A stretch of 64,000 nt of DNA from Triops longicaudatus (Eukaryota > Arthropoda > Branchiopoda > Notostraca > Triopsidae), in NCBI GenBank assembly GCA_022885665.1, contig JAGQDJ010000006.1, positions 310,001 through 374,000 on the forward strand. Reading direction: 5' to 3'. Shown here in pieces: positions 12,929 to 23,536 of the stretch. How positions within the stretch are numbered: position 1 is the stretch's first letter; the number at the start of each line of letters is the position of its first letter. The notes under the pieces are model-generated. The model worked only from the letters and a program-made list of their open reading frames with translations. It made no database searches and was not told the origin of the DNA. A program made the translations under genes and the position numbers.

Positions 12929-15583
12929 ATGGCAACAGAGACGGATCTGAGCACTACGTTTGCACTAGTCACCGAGTTTGCTCCGGCAAATGAAAGTGAA
13001 GTGATTACCGAAGAAGACGACCCCTTTCTCAAGTATTTTGACGAAATTTGAAGCTAAGTGTCTTGAAATGAAACGGCCACGCGCCTTGCTTTGGTAGGTG
13101 CACTTATGGACTCCGAATTCTGGCGGCCGTCATCACCATTTGTATCATCATCATTGGAATTTTCGGTAATGTCTTGACGGTGGCTGCTTTGAGTATAAGC
13201 CCTCGAGTGCGGAATGTAGCTGCAACGTTCATAATAAGGTAGTTTTAAGTTGAATTATCCAAAGTTTTCGAGTTTTAATTCGCAGCTGTGTATTATTGCA
13301 GTTTGTGCGTCGCGGATTTCCTGTTTTGCGTGATCGTGATGCCGTTCAGTGTGGATCGCTTTATTCAAGGAAGAGATCGGTGGGCTAAAGGCACACCATT
13401 GTGCACTTTGTTGCCACTGATGCAATACGCGAACGTTGGGGTCTCACTGCTCTCCATTGCAGCCATTACCCTTAACAGGTTGAACGCTATTGTCAAAATG
13501 AGGAAACCTTAATTTGACCATTTGACTTTGTCACTGAAGGTACACAATGATAGCTCACCCTCGAATATATAAACGGATATACACTAAGCAATGGGTGGCT
13601 TTGATGGTTGCCTTCACGTGGCTTTTCAGTTATGGATTGCTGATTCCTACCCTAGTAGGCAAATGGGGTAAGTTACACACCGTCCAAAAACCTAGCTTTA
13701 AAGGCTTAGCTGGCAGGGCCACGGAGTTTTACCAAGTCTCATTGTTTTTAGTTTAAAGTAGCATTTACTGTTAAAATATCTCTGAAAGTTAATATGTAGC
13801 GTGCAATACGCCAAAATCCCCTCAAATGATCCCGGAACTTTTTTATCGCGTCGGAAAAGACGTCCGTTAGGAAGTGGCTATGTTGAGTCTGATCGTAAGT
13901 TCTAGTTTATGAACATATCAAGCCGGGTAAAAATACGTTGTATAAAAGCAAGCCATATCCGTATTCACAAAAAGTTTAGTTTAAGTACCTCTCATAGCTA
14001 TACTTTTCAATAAAGCGTGACGTGTATTTTTAGTCGACTAGCTGAGTCAACTAATGGAACTATTCCTTCAAGAGTTCACTGCCGTTTATTATTTCTTTCG
14101 GAAAGTGGTGTCGTTTCGCTTTCTAGAAGGTGCTATTAAATATTGTTTTACGAAAAATCAAGAACAACACTTATGATAACCACGTCACTAGTGCGAAGTT
14201 ATCATAAGTAATGAACGAGCATAGGAATGAATTCGCTTAACCACTTCCACCACTCTCTTCCGATATTTGCGTACTGGTTATGTAATCCATATGTAATCCA
14301 AAGCAACCACAGCCGGATGGTTACCCCGCGTTTACAACGTCTTGCGAATTGAAAGTTCGGCGTTTAACCGCATTCTTTCGCGTGGAGATTTGTATGCAAC
14401 TTAGTAATCCATTTTCTGGCCTGCATCTTGTCTGTTTTTTGTTGTCTGCTCTGCACAGCTTACTCTCAGGGGATTTTTTATAATCACGTGTTTTTCGCCA
14501 TAAAAGTATCTCTGTTGCTATTGGGAAGCTAGCGTAGGCGGTAAAACGATTTAGTAAGTAAGTTGCCGAGAGTCATCTGCAACGGCTATCCATCATTTTT
14601 ACCTTTAATACATTGCCGCGGAACTTGCTTTAGATGCTGCCAAACGATCCTGGATTTATTATCCGGCGACTTTCGCTTACTTTTGGTCAATCGCTGTAAC
14701 AAAGCTGACAAGAAAAGAAACCTTACATTGTTCTTATGTTTAATGGCGTTTTTTGGATAGCTTTTGTCAGACTACGTGTTTCATGATGTATAGAATGTAT
14801 TTATTAATAGAAATTTATTGTGTCTACATGGTCATACAATGATTTTCGCAACACTTCTGTGGCAAGATTTTTTTTCTCGTCGAGCAGAATGCATTAGATA
14901 TGGCGCTTAACAGTGGTTTTCTTTTAGCAAGTTGCAGTTTGTTTTATAATTAATGATACAGTGAAATTAACTTTTCCTTTTGAATTCAGGTAAATTCGGC
15001 TATGATGAAGGTCTTCATTCGTGCTCAATTATTCCGGACTCCAAGAAACGGTCTTCCAAAACGGCGCTGTTTGTGATGGGATTCTTGATACCATGTTTAA
15101 CCATTGTTATTTGTTATGCTCGTATTTTCTGGGTAGTTCGAAGGTAAACTAAAAATGATTTGAAAAACTAACCGCAAAAATTAAATGGTCATTCGAAACA
15201 GTTCGGAAAGACGACTACGTGTTCACTCAGAAAGAGGAATCTCGTCTAAAAAGCAAGGAAGTGAATGGAGGGTAACAAAAATGGTTTTAGCCATTTTCCT
15301 GTCATTTGTGGTTTGTTACTTACCTATCACGATTATTAAGACGGCCGACAAGCACGTTAAACTTCCGGGTAAAAGCTCTTTAAGCACTAGTGTTTGTAAA
15401 ATAACACATTTCTTTGTAGATGCACATGTCTTCAGTTACGTCATGATTTACTTCTCTGCTTGTATTAATCCCATAATTTATTTCTTTATGAATCGACAAT
15501 ACCGCAGAGCATATAAAAGTGTACTGGGTTGTAAGTCACCTGAACAACAGTCCAGTACTAGCGCAACGGGTAAGAATCCATAA
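12929..15583 (+). CDS. Moody/Tre1-like rhodopsin-family GPCR, complete
   Basis: Six coding exons join in frame to 361 aa: 12929-13032, 13098-13238, 13302-13478, 13540-13667, 14990-15143, 15202-15583. All introns are GT-AG; four are about 60-65 bp and one is 1.3 kb. TM1 has IGIFGNVLTVAAL. TM2 reads SLCVADFLFCVIVMPF, followed by the conserved Cys in TPLC before TM3. TM3 ends LNRY, with the usual DRY replaced by NRY, and the codons are split by an intron. TM6 has FLSFVVCYLP; TM7 has NPIIYFFMNRQYRRAY. NRY with this TM2/TM3 pattern is typical of arthropod Tre1/Moody receptors, which act in germ-cell migration and in the blood-brain barrier. The ligand cannot be inferred. The least certain join is exon 1 to exon 2, which uses donor GTATTT and avoids an in-frame TGA shortly after. 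Confidence 0.85.
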
Positions 15584-15924
15584 CAGCTATGTTTAGGAAT
15601 AATCTTTTTAATATCTAAGAAAAATCAAATCCACATGGGCGGACAATGGTATCGCACCTTTCCATGAATGCGGTTAATGTACACAAAGTGGATGATATTG
15701 CTACTCGAACGCAAGACAAATGATTCCAGTATTATCTACCCATGATGTCTTATTGTATTCTTTTCTTTAGACGTATTGGGCTAGATTAGTACTTTAATCA
15801 AGATATGTTTTGCTATTCGATTCCACAAGAAATATTCCATTGTAAACTACTGTACTGAAACATAATAAGTAGCTCATTGTGAGTGAGATTGCAATGTCAA
15901 TTTAAAATTTTTTGTTGTGTAGGA

Positions 15925-15936
15925 AATAAAAATAAA
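15925..15936 (+). terminator. polyadenylation signals of the GPCR gene
   Basis: Two AATAAA hexamers lie back to back about 340 bases after the GPCR stop codon, in AT-rich sequence. They are the first good signals downstream of the gene. Confidence 0.5.
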
Positions 15937-16710
15937 GTATTGTTATTTGAAGAAAATAACTAGACAAGAATGTGCTCGGATGCTAATTTCCTATTTTTTC
16001 CTTTTTGTTGTGTGCGAAATAATAAAATATAAAAATGTGTAAAATATATAAAAGTATAAAACGTATCCCACTAAAATAGTTTTTTTTTATTAAATCCTAA
16101 AAAACACTGAAAAGGAAATTCCGACTGTGAAAAATGACGGATCCTGTTCAGGTAATGCGAGGATTTCTTAATTTTATGTTTTCTTAGATCCGCGAAAAGT
16201 GAATAATTTATCCGCGCAAAGCGATATTTTCGAAAAATGCACTAGAAAATAGGGAATCGCCTGAATTACTGACTTTCTGTTGGTTGTTAGTAGCCTCAGG
16301 CACAAAACTAGGTGCTACCTATTTAATTAGGTTGATGTACTGTTCTCTAGATTTCGACAAGTAAGACTACATTTGAAAGTCGCGCGCTTGTAGGAACGGC
16401 TATGACGAACGAACTCCTCCCCCCAGCACTCACACCGTGCATACTCGTACCGTCAGTCGTTTGTCAGGCGTGGGCATGTGTGGTTGTCAATTTCGGTGTG
16501 ATCAGGGTTATGAGCTATTTCCTGCAGATTTTTTTTCAAACTTAGTAACTTTCAGTTATGTTCCATATAGGTGAGAATGTGCGTCCAAGCTTGTGATAAG
16601 ATAAAGTGTATTGATGTCCAAAAATCAACATTTTTAGTGTACCAATCTTTACCCGGCACGAGACATGTTTTAACAAGTTGACAGATCGCCGCGCAATTCG
16701 TGTTCGTTGC

Positions 16711-16914
16711 GACCTGATTGACCTTGAGCGGAAGTGACAGCTTTTAACCGAGGAACTGAAAGCATGTGCTCACGTCAACTTTTATAACTTTGATTTCTTT
16801 TTTTTTTAGAGAATTTTTAGCTCTCTATTCGGCTTATTGTAATGGACCTTAGGCACCGAGAAGTGAGTATTTATTGGGTTAAATGGGATGACCTGATTGA
16901 CCTGGACCGGAAGT
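16711..16914. repeat. short direct repeat pair
   Basis: GACCTGATTGACCTTGAGCG followed by GAAGT at 16711-16735 recurs, with two or three changes, at 16890-16914 (GACCTGATTGACCTGGACCG followed by GAAGT). No coding or mobile-element context is visible. Confidence 0.6.
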
Positions 16915-18517
16915 TCCACACTTATTCAATACGTACTGGCATTCTTCAACATTTTTCCAGCCATGTTCCGCATTTCAAGTACGTTTGTATATTGTATTTT
17001 TTTATTCTCTTGTATTCCAACTTATTTATAAAATAATCATGTAGGAGAACGGTTTGTGGAGTCAGAAGCTGCCAATATGGTCTACCTATTGCAAGTCGTG
17101 TGGCAGCGTGTTTTCAGTAGACATGCAGAGCACATGTAAATTAGAGCTTCGTTTTAAGTTGAATTTATTACGTTTTTTGTTAACTCGTGGAACAGTTGAA
17201 ACCGTGTTTTCCATTTTACTCAAAAGTAATTACTCAGATTTACTGTCTTAATGAGCTGTTAGTTTCGTCGCTTCTTTTAGACTTGGACCATATTTTCCTG
17301 ATTTGGTTTGAGTTCTATGCGTTTACCAGTATGAAGTTGTCCTTCCGTTTATGAAGATCTACCTAAACCGTGCCGTATAGCGTTTTCGATGGTGTCAACT
17401 GTTTCGGGAATTTTCACCAAATTCGCGATTACAGTTCGTGATAGAGGTAAAAGGTTATGTCCTATTGTGACCCTGAGTATTTTTTTTTTATTTTTTTTTT
17501 TTCTCAGGAAACATTGTTGTAGAACATCCATGGGATTAACTGGGCATTAGTTTGCCCATGTTGCTCGTTAATTTATTGAAAGAAGATCGCTGCAAGGAAT
17601 GATTCGACTGCGAAGATTCCAAGAATCGTTTGTGCGTGCACGGGTACAGTTTGGCCATTGGTTCACCTGCTACGCATAGGTCAGAATAAAAGCTGTCCGG
17701 TAAATGCTGTTAATGATTTGTATGTATGGATATCACGTGCACTCGGAAAGCGATCGAACCAATTGGTTATGATCTTTTGAAGCCATTTGGGCGCTTTTTT
17801 GACAAAATCCTGCAGTACTGCTTGTGTTTCTGGATGCAAGTCCATTAGCGAGCCGTTTTTTACCCTATTTGAGCCATATAGTAGTTTTTAGTCATCGTAA
17901 TTTTCTTCTAATTTATCTCATGTAAGTAGCCGCTCCTTTTTTTCGCTCATTCGTAACTAATGCCAAAAGAGATTATATCGTAGTTTTGAATATTTACTAG
18001 AACGTTTTCCTAGTTCTAGTTTAGCCATATTTTGCTACCAACAGATTGGGTCATTCAGTTTTGAGCCGCACAATTTTCATTTATAGTTTCATTCCTAGCT
18101 TCATTCCTCCTGAGTGGTTGCGTGCTTTGGACTATCGCGTATATTTTTCTGTGTAGAAAATTGTCTTGTTTCCTATTTCCATTCAAAATTCTGCTTTTGG
18201 TATTTTTTGCTTTTCGTATAATTCGGATCTTATTAACGTTAACGTGTTTCTCGCTTTATTGCTAAACATGGTACTTGAGTCCGAAAATATTACATTGTAT
18301 CACCCTTAAAATTTCAGCATTAAGATTCATCCTATTGGTCGTTCATTCTGACATGAAATCACCTCGTTGGCACGAATTCTCTCTGTAGATCCATTTTGTG
18401 TGCTACTTTCCGTGTGTGTATTGATTGCGAAATGTATAAATACATTTCTAGTATTAAAAACGGTTTCCTTAGTTTTTGTCCGCGAAAAATGAGGATTTGC
18501 TTTCTATTTTCATGACC

Positions 18518-18600
18518 GCAAGAAAAAACTAATTTTTATCTGCGAAAAAGGACTTATTTTTTCGAAAAATGGCCCTGTTTTGAATTTACCACCAAAAAAA
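18518..18600. repeat. dispersed repeat, copy 1
   Basis: About 80 bp beginning CGCAAGAAAAAACTAATTTT and continuing through a CGAAAAATGGCCC core to TTTGAATTT. It is nearly identical to 19270-19353. A more diverged relative is visible at about 16190-16255 (CGCGAAAAGTGAATAATTT, then TTTTCGAAAAATGCACTAG). Confidence 0.8.
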
Positions 18601-18980
18601 GTGACTTCCCCTCGAAATTCCTGGATTCTGATTGGTGGAAACCCGAAAAAATAGGCGTGGCTTATTATGGGCTCTGGAAGGCCGTTTTCCGGGTTATTTT
18701 CTATTTGATTCACTGGTGAACAAAGGGAAAAATCGAGAAAAATGAGAGCCCCGCCCTACCTCGCTAGCCAGCTCCTCCCTGTTTTGGCTTCCATCTCTTA
18801 TACCCGCTACTTTCCTATCTGGCTTACCAAGCTTGCTCGGTCTCCCGAATTGCCTGGTACTCTAGGTATGACATAGTCTTGTACAGGGGAGAGGAGCAAT
18901 GTCATGTAGGTACTCAGTCTAGTGTAAGACTGGTACCCAAGACCATGTAGACAGAAAATAGACTAAATTCCTTTTCACTT

Positions 18981-19038
18981 AGGACTCGAACCCGCGACCT
19001 TACGATTCACAGCGAACGCCTTATACCGCTCGTCCTTA
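18981..19038 (-). repeat. tRNA-like SINE relic or tRNA pseudogene
   Basis: Read on the minus strand, this has a good B-box/T-arm (GGTCGCGGGTTCGAGTCC) and an A-box-like stretch (GGACGAGCGGTATAAGG) about 30 bases before it. The anticodon stem pairs badly and no acceptor stem closes, so it is not a working tRNA. It lies between the two copies of the 80-bp repeat, which suggests mobile-element debris. Confidence 0.45.
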
Positions 19039-19269
19039 CTAGATGTGTTGAAAAGACATATATAAGTGTTACAAACAAATCGTGTAGTAAAGCGCGGTAT
19101 GTATTGTCCACAAGCGGGAGCATAACGTAGTTCCATAGTGTCTTGCAGTAAGTATAGTAGTATTAACAATTACGGTTCAGGCAGTTTGCAATATAGTACG
19201 ACCTACGAAACATAATGAACTTGGTATTATCAGAATCTTTTCGGATAGAGAACACGGGGATTTTCAAGA

Positions 19270-19353
19270 TCGCAAGAAAAAACTAATTTTTATCTGCGAA
19301 AAAGAACTTATTTCTCGAAAAATGGCCCCTGTTTTTGAATTTATCACAAAAAA
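19270..19353. repeat. dispersed repeat, copy 2
   Basis: Second copy of the 80-bp element at 18518-18600, in the same orientation and about 750 bp away. Confidence 0.8.
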
Positions 19354-21262
19354 TGTTTGTTTTAATGGCGAATTCCTCTGTATACGACGATGATTACATA
19401 ACCTAGGAACAATATGTGGTAACAGTTCCGATGCCACAGGACGTGCGTCATCATCAATGGCGACCTATAACACAGCTTGCATCAACTAAAATTCCTGAAA
19501 GGAATTAAGTTATTTAACGTGTAATGGATGTAAATGGTTTTGAACTATCAAGGGGGACAAGCACTGTATTTATTCTAAAGAGAAGGAAAATCTCAAAACA
19601 GTACGTTGATACAATAGTCATGATGAATCAAAGCAACTGTGGGATGGCAATGCCAACGTATAAATCAAAGCAGGGAAATCGAAATACTTGGTTAAATCGC
19701 TGTCTCGTTTACGTTTCGCCTACAGATTCCTGTTCATCGTTGCTATGACTAGCCAAAACGTGAAGTTCTTCTCTTTTTTTACAAAAACATCGCATGTTAC
19801 GGTATTACTGCTAATCAACTAATTAGAAGTAGTTCGAAACGAGTTCTGGCATGATGGGCAAAAGAAAGGGTCGTAACACCACACGAAAGTGAAAACATTG
19901 AATAATAACAATGGGGGTAATAAGCACCTTTTCTCGTCATACACTGCGCTCAATTTTTTACAACTCTTTACAACCCTATCGTCGATTATATCCTAATTGA
20001 AAATCCGTTCCCCATCGCGAATCCTGACGTCACACGGTTAGCGTACATAAAGGGGAACGGGACATATAGGATCGAGAAACACGTATGATTGACAATGGGA
20101 GAAATAACACATTTAAACGAGATTCTAGCTCACAGATCTATGGCAAAGTACACATACTGAATCATGTAGAATTTTCTAGTACAATAAGGGTTTCCGTATC
20201 ATTCCTTACAAAATATGGGGCAAGTCTAGCAAATTATTGAGCTGTCAAACTGCTTTTTCACAATACGCTCTTTGCCGAAGAGTTATGAGCCACAATTTCG
20301 TCGATTATAGGAGTATAAATTTCATAAAAGTTTTCTAACTTTCAGACACTACTAACTGGCAAGGAAAAGAAGGAAAACCACTAAGGTATAAAACTGCTCC
20401 TCAGAAAAAAAAAGTTCTGGCTTACACCTATGCATACATTATGCAAACAATCATCGCAAATCCAACAAATTGTCAAGCGGTTGAAGCAAGGTCTAGTACA
20501 AGCTAAATAAAATAGAATTACTTCCTGAACACGACAAGGAAAGAGTAACCTAATCTTCAGTGGATACTTTTACATTAAAAAGGGGGACTACCGAAGTTTA
20601 AGCTTACAGTTGCTCGGGCCTGAAACGTCGAACGACACCAATTAAACAATGATGAAAAATGGTCTAATGCCGTTCCATACTTCGATTAAAACTTGATCCT
20701 TCCTCCGTGTGTCTTACACTCATCTTGCCTAGATGTTGACCGTATCGTAGGCAACTAGACCATTTGAGACGTGTTGCCCTCCCTCATTCCTAAACAACAT
20801 TCCACATTAGTTTTCTATTTCTCCGACATCGCATACTAATTACCAGTCGAAACAACATTTAAAACATGCACAACGCCTTCAAGACGGTTTGTTGACCATC
20901 AAGCACGAAATCCACGAAAAGAAGCAAAAGCGGAAGCCAGTCCAACGAGATTCATGCAATGTGGGACAATGCAATTGAACACCACATCCAATTAAAGTTA
21001 GAGACCTATAACCACTTACGGATTTCTTCCAATGCGAAGTTAGGCGTCAAGGGATTAGAGTAGGAGGATGAGAACAGAAACGACAAGAATTAATGAAAAT
21101 TCTACACTACCCTTCGTGATGTGTTGTGAAAAGCGATTAGTTGATTCTTAGTTTATCTAATGGGTCAGGTTAGTCACTTTGTAACCAACATGACTAGCGA
21201 CATTATTTGTAAATTCAATCCGTCATTTTCAACGTAGGTGCTCAACAAAGGACACTGAAAAC
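19354..21262. other. Dscam 3' flank / presumed 3' UTR
   Basis: No protein-coding gene is supported. The region follows the last Dscam coding exon and probably contains its 3' UTR. A reverse-strand AATAAA lies near 19567-19572. A possible but weak extra coding exon near 19720-19745 is discussed among the findings. Confidence 0.45.
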
Positions 21263-23536
21263 TTACTTCTCCAAAAGCTTCCTCATGTCTTCCATATTAT
21301 GATGGCGAGGAGATACTGCGTCAACAAGGAAAAGCGGGGCGTTGGAAAAAAAAGGTTGAGAAAATATTGAAAACTTAAGAACCGCAGTCGCACATGATAT
21401 AAATAAATATTGCTTTTTACATCTTTTACCTGTCCGTCTCCAATAGAGTCCCCTCATACCCACAAGTTCCCCATGCGAAGTATGACCGCGACCCTTATTT
21501 TACATGAAAACATCGAGAAACAAAAAACTTACCTCCGTAGGTACGGTCGACAAGGTATTCACGGTCGCATTCGACTTCGGAGCATTCGGTGAGACCCGAG
21601 TCATTGTTCGAAGAGGCGGACGTATTTGCAGACGAATTGAGGAGTCCGGTCGTGCTCAGATCGGACGTATTCAACGAGGTGGTTATACGCTGCGGTGGCA
21701 TGGGTGGCTCTTGATAAGGTGGCAAAGGCATGCGGGCATTCACTGTAACAATCATTCGTCCCATCAATCCATAAATAAACACACACATACATGCGATCAT
21801 TCACTCAAAACCCCCAAGGGAAACATCAAACAGTCTTGCTGAGCTTGCTAAAAATTTATCACATAAAATATCACAGTGAATCTAATATCTTAATAAGACA
21901 AGATAGCGAAAACAGCCATGCTGCAACAGCCTTGGCTGACGTCGAACATTATACAGGAATTTTACAATAAAAATGTGAAACGACGAAAACTTGAAATTCG
22001 AGAGAAAAAGAATAAAAGAGAGGATGAAAAATATTTACCCATGGAGCGTCGGGCCATTTGAGTTGAACCATATTCGGGCTGGATGGGAGGTGGCAATTGA
22101 GGTGGAGGTGGCAAGGGCGGCGAGTGACATTGAGAATAGTTGTTAACGCCGTACTGAGTCGAGTACTGTTCACTGCCTTGGTCGCAGTTAGCAGGATCAT
22201 CGTACTCGGGTGAAAAGGTAGAATTGGGACCTCCTTGGCTGGGAACACGTATGTAACGACCTCCAGGGCGTGGCTAAATGCGACATAGAGTTAAACAATT
22301 TAACATAGAGTTACTTAAACAATTAAACAATTTAATCTTTTCTAGAAGCTTTGATTTATAATTCTCACTCAAACAATGGCGAAAAAAAATATTATGAAAC
22401 AGTGTAAGAAACACATGTATATACGATATGTAAGAAATACATGTATATACCTGTATATACGATTAAAAAAATTATAGGAATGACAAGTAGAAGTAAGTAT
22501 CAATGAAGAAATACTGCACCATTGACTGAGAACCAGAGCGCTGGTGAATCATGTTATCAGGAGGGATCGGATTGGCGTTTCCATTGTGTCCATTCGGATG
22601 TGGGAAGGTCTGGAACTGTTGGGCTTTGTTGGGGTCCATTTCTTCACGGAAGCCCAGGAGATGGAAAGTAGCATAAGGGCAGATCTCATCCTCCATTCCT
22701 GGAGGATCGTAAAAGTCTGATCAATGAAAACATCCGTTCACACGTTAGGAGATCCTTGATTATAAAGCCAGCAAAGAACACTGAACACAATTCGGGGTGA
22801 GAAAATGTTGGCAACAGAAAAGCAGCAGACCTCATAATGAAACCCAACACGGATATACATGCTTCTATGAAAGTGAGACTTTACCTTGTAAGTTTCCATA
22901 CGCCGTTGCTTTTCTCTAAGCAAAAGTTGCGTACAGATTTCTTTTGTTACACCTGCTCTTAAAGTAAGGGTAAAAGGTAATATGAACTGACCTTGATTAT
23001 ATATGCTGCTCGTGGTTTCGGTTCCATCGTCGGGATGGGGTGGCATACGTCTGCCAGTGGGTGGGTGTAAAGTGAGGTCTTCATACAAATGCCTATTACG
23101 TGGATCCCAAGTGTTGTGGCTCTGGCGCATAGATTGACCTACGCAATACAAACCCGAGGAACACAACCACGGGGGTTTCGAGCGTAAATAAAGGGTCTAA
23201 AAGTAACAACGGCGCCAAAACTTTTGGAAAGATTCACCAGACGACATGTACGAGATTGGTCGAAAAGGGCAAGCGTAGAATAGTCAAAAACGGTAATCCA
23301 TTAACTGAACGTGGTTAAAGCATTAAGCTAAAGTTTTTCGGGGAAAGGAAGTGGAACATAAGTAGACAAAGATAAGAAAAACTTACCTCTCTTAATCCGA
23401 TCGCAAGTGTTGTATTGAGAGCCTGGCAAAGGGGGAAGCTTGCGATTTGGCGGGGGGATGTAGCCCAATTCATCCCGCAAGTTGTTTCGCTTATCCATGG
23501 TAGATCCAGCAGCCGTTTGGTTGTACACGATCTCAC
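21263..23536 (-). CDS. Dscam: Dscam cytoplasmic tail exons
   Basis: Six exons: 23387-23536, 22992-23138, 22520-22716, 22039-22273, 21533-21742, 21263-21315. The tail is conserved with insect Dscam1, for example RDELGYIPPPNRKLPPLPG, SQYNTCDRIKR and EEMRKLIE-type ending (here MEDMRKLLEK). It carries SH3-type proline motifs (KLPPLPG; SPPLPPPPQLPPPIQPE; PLPPYQEPPMPP) and tyrosines in possible SH2 contexts (HLYEDLTL, SIYNQ, ICPYATF). Insect Dscam signals through Dock/Pak by such motifs. The exon 22520-22716 donor (ATG|GTGCAG) is weak but keeps frame with the next exon (PRPGGRY). The final stop TAA (21263-21265) overlaps a consensus donor, so the last exon may be spliced further in some transcripts. 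Confidence 0.88.
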
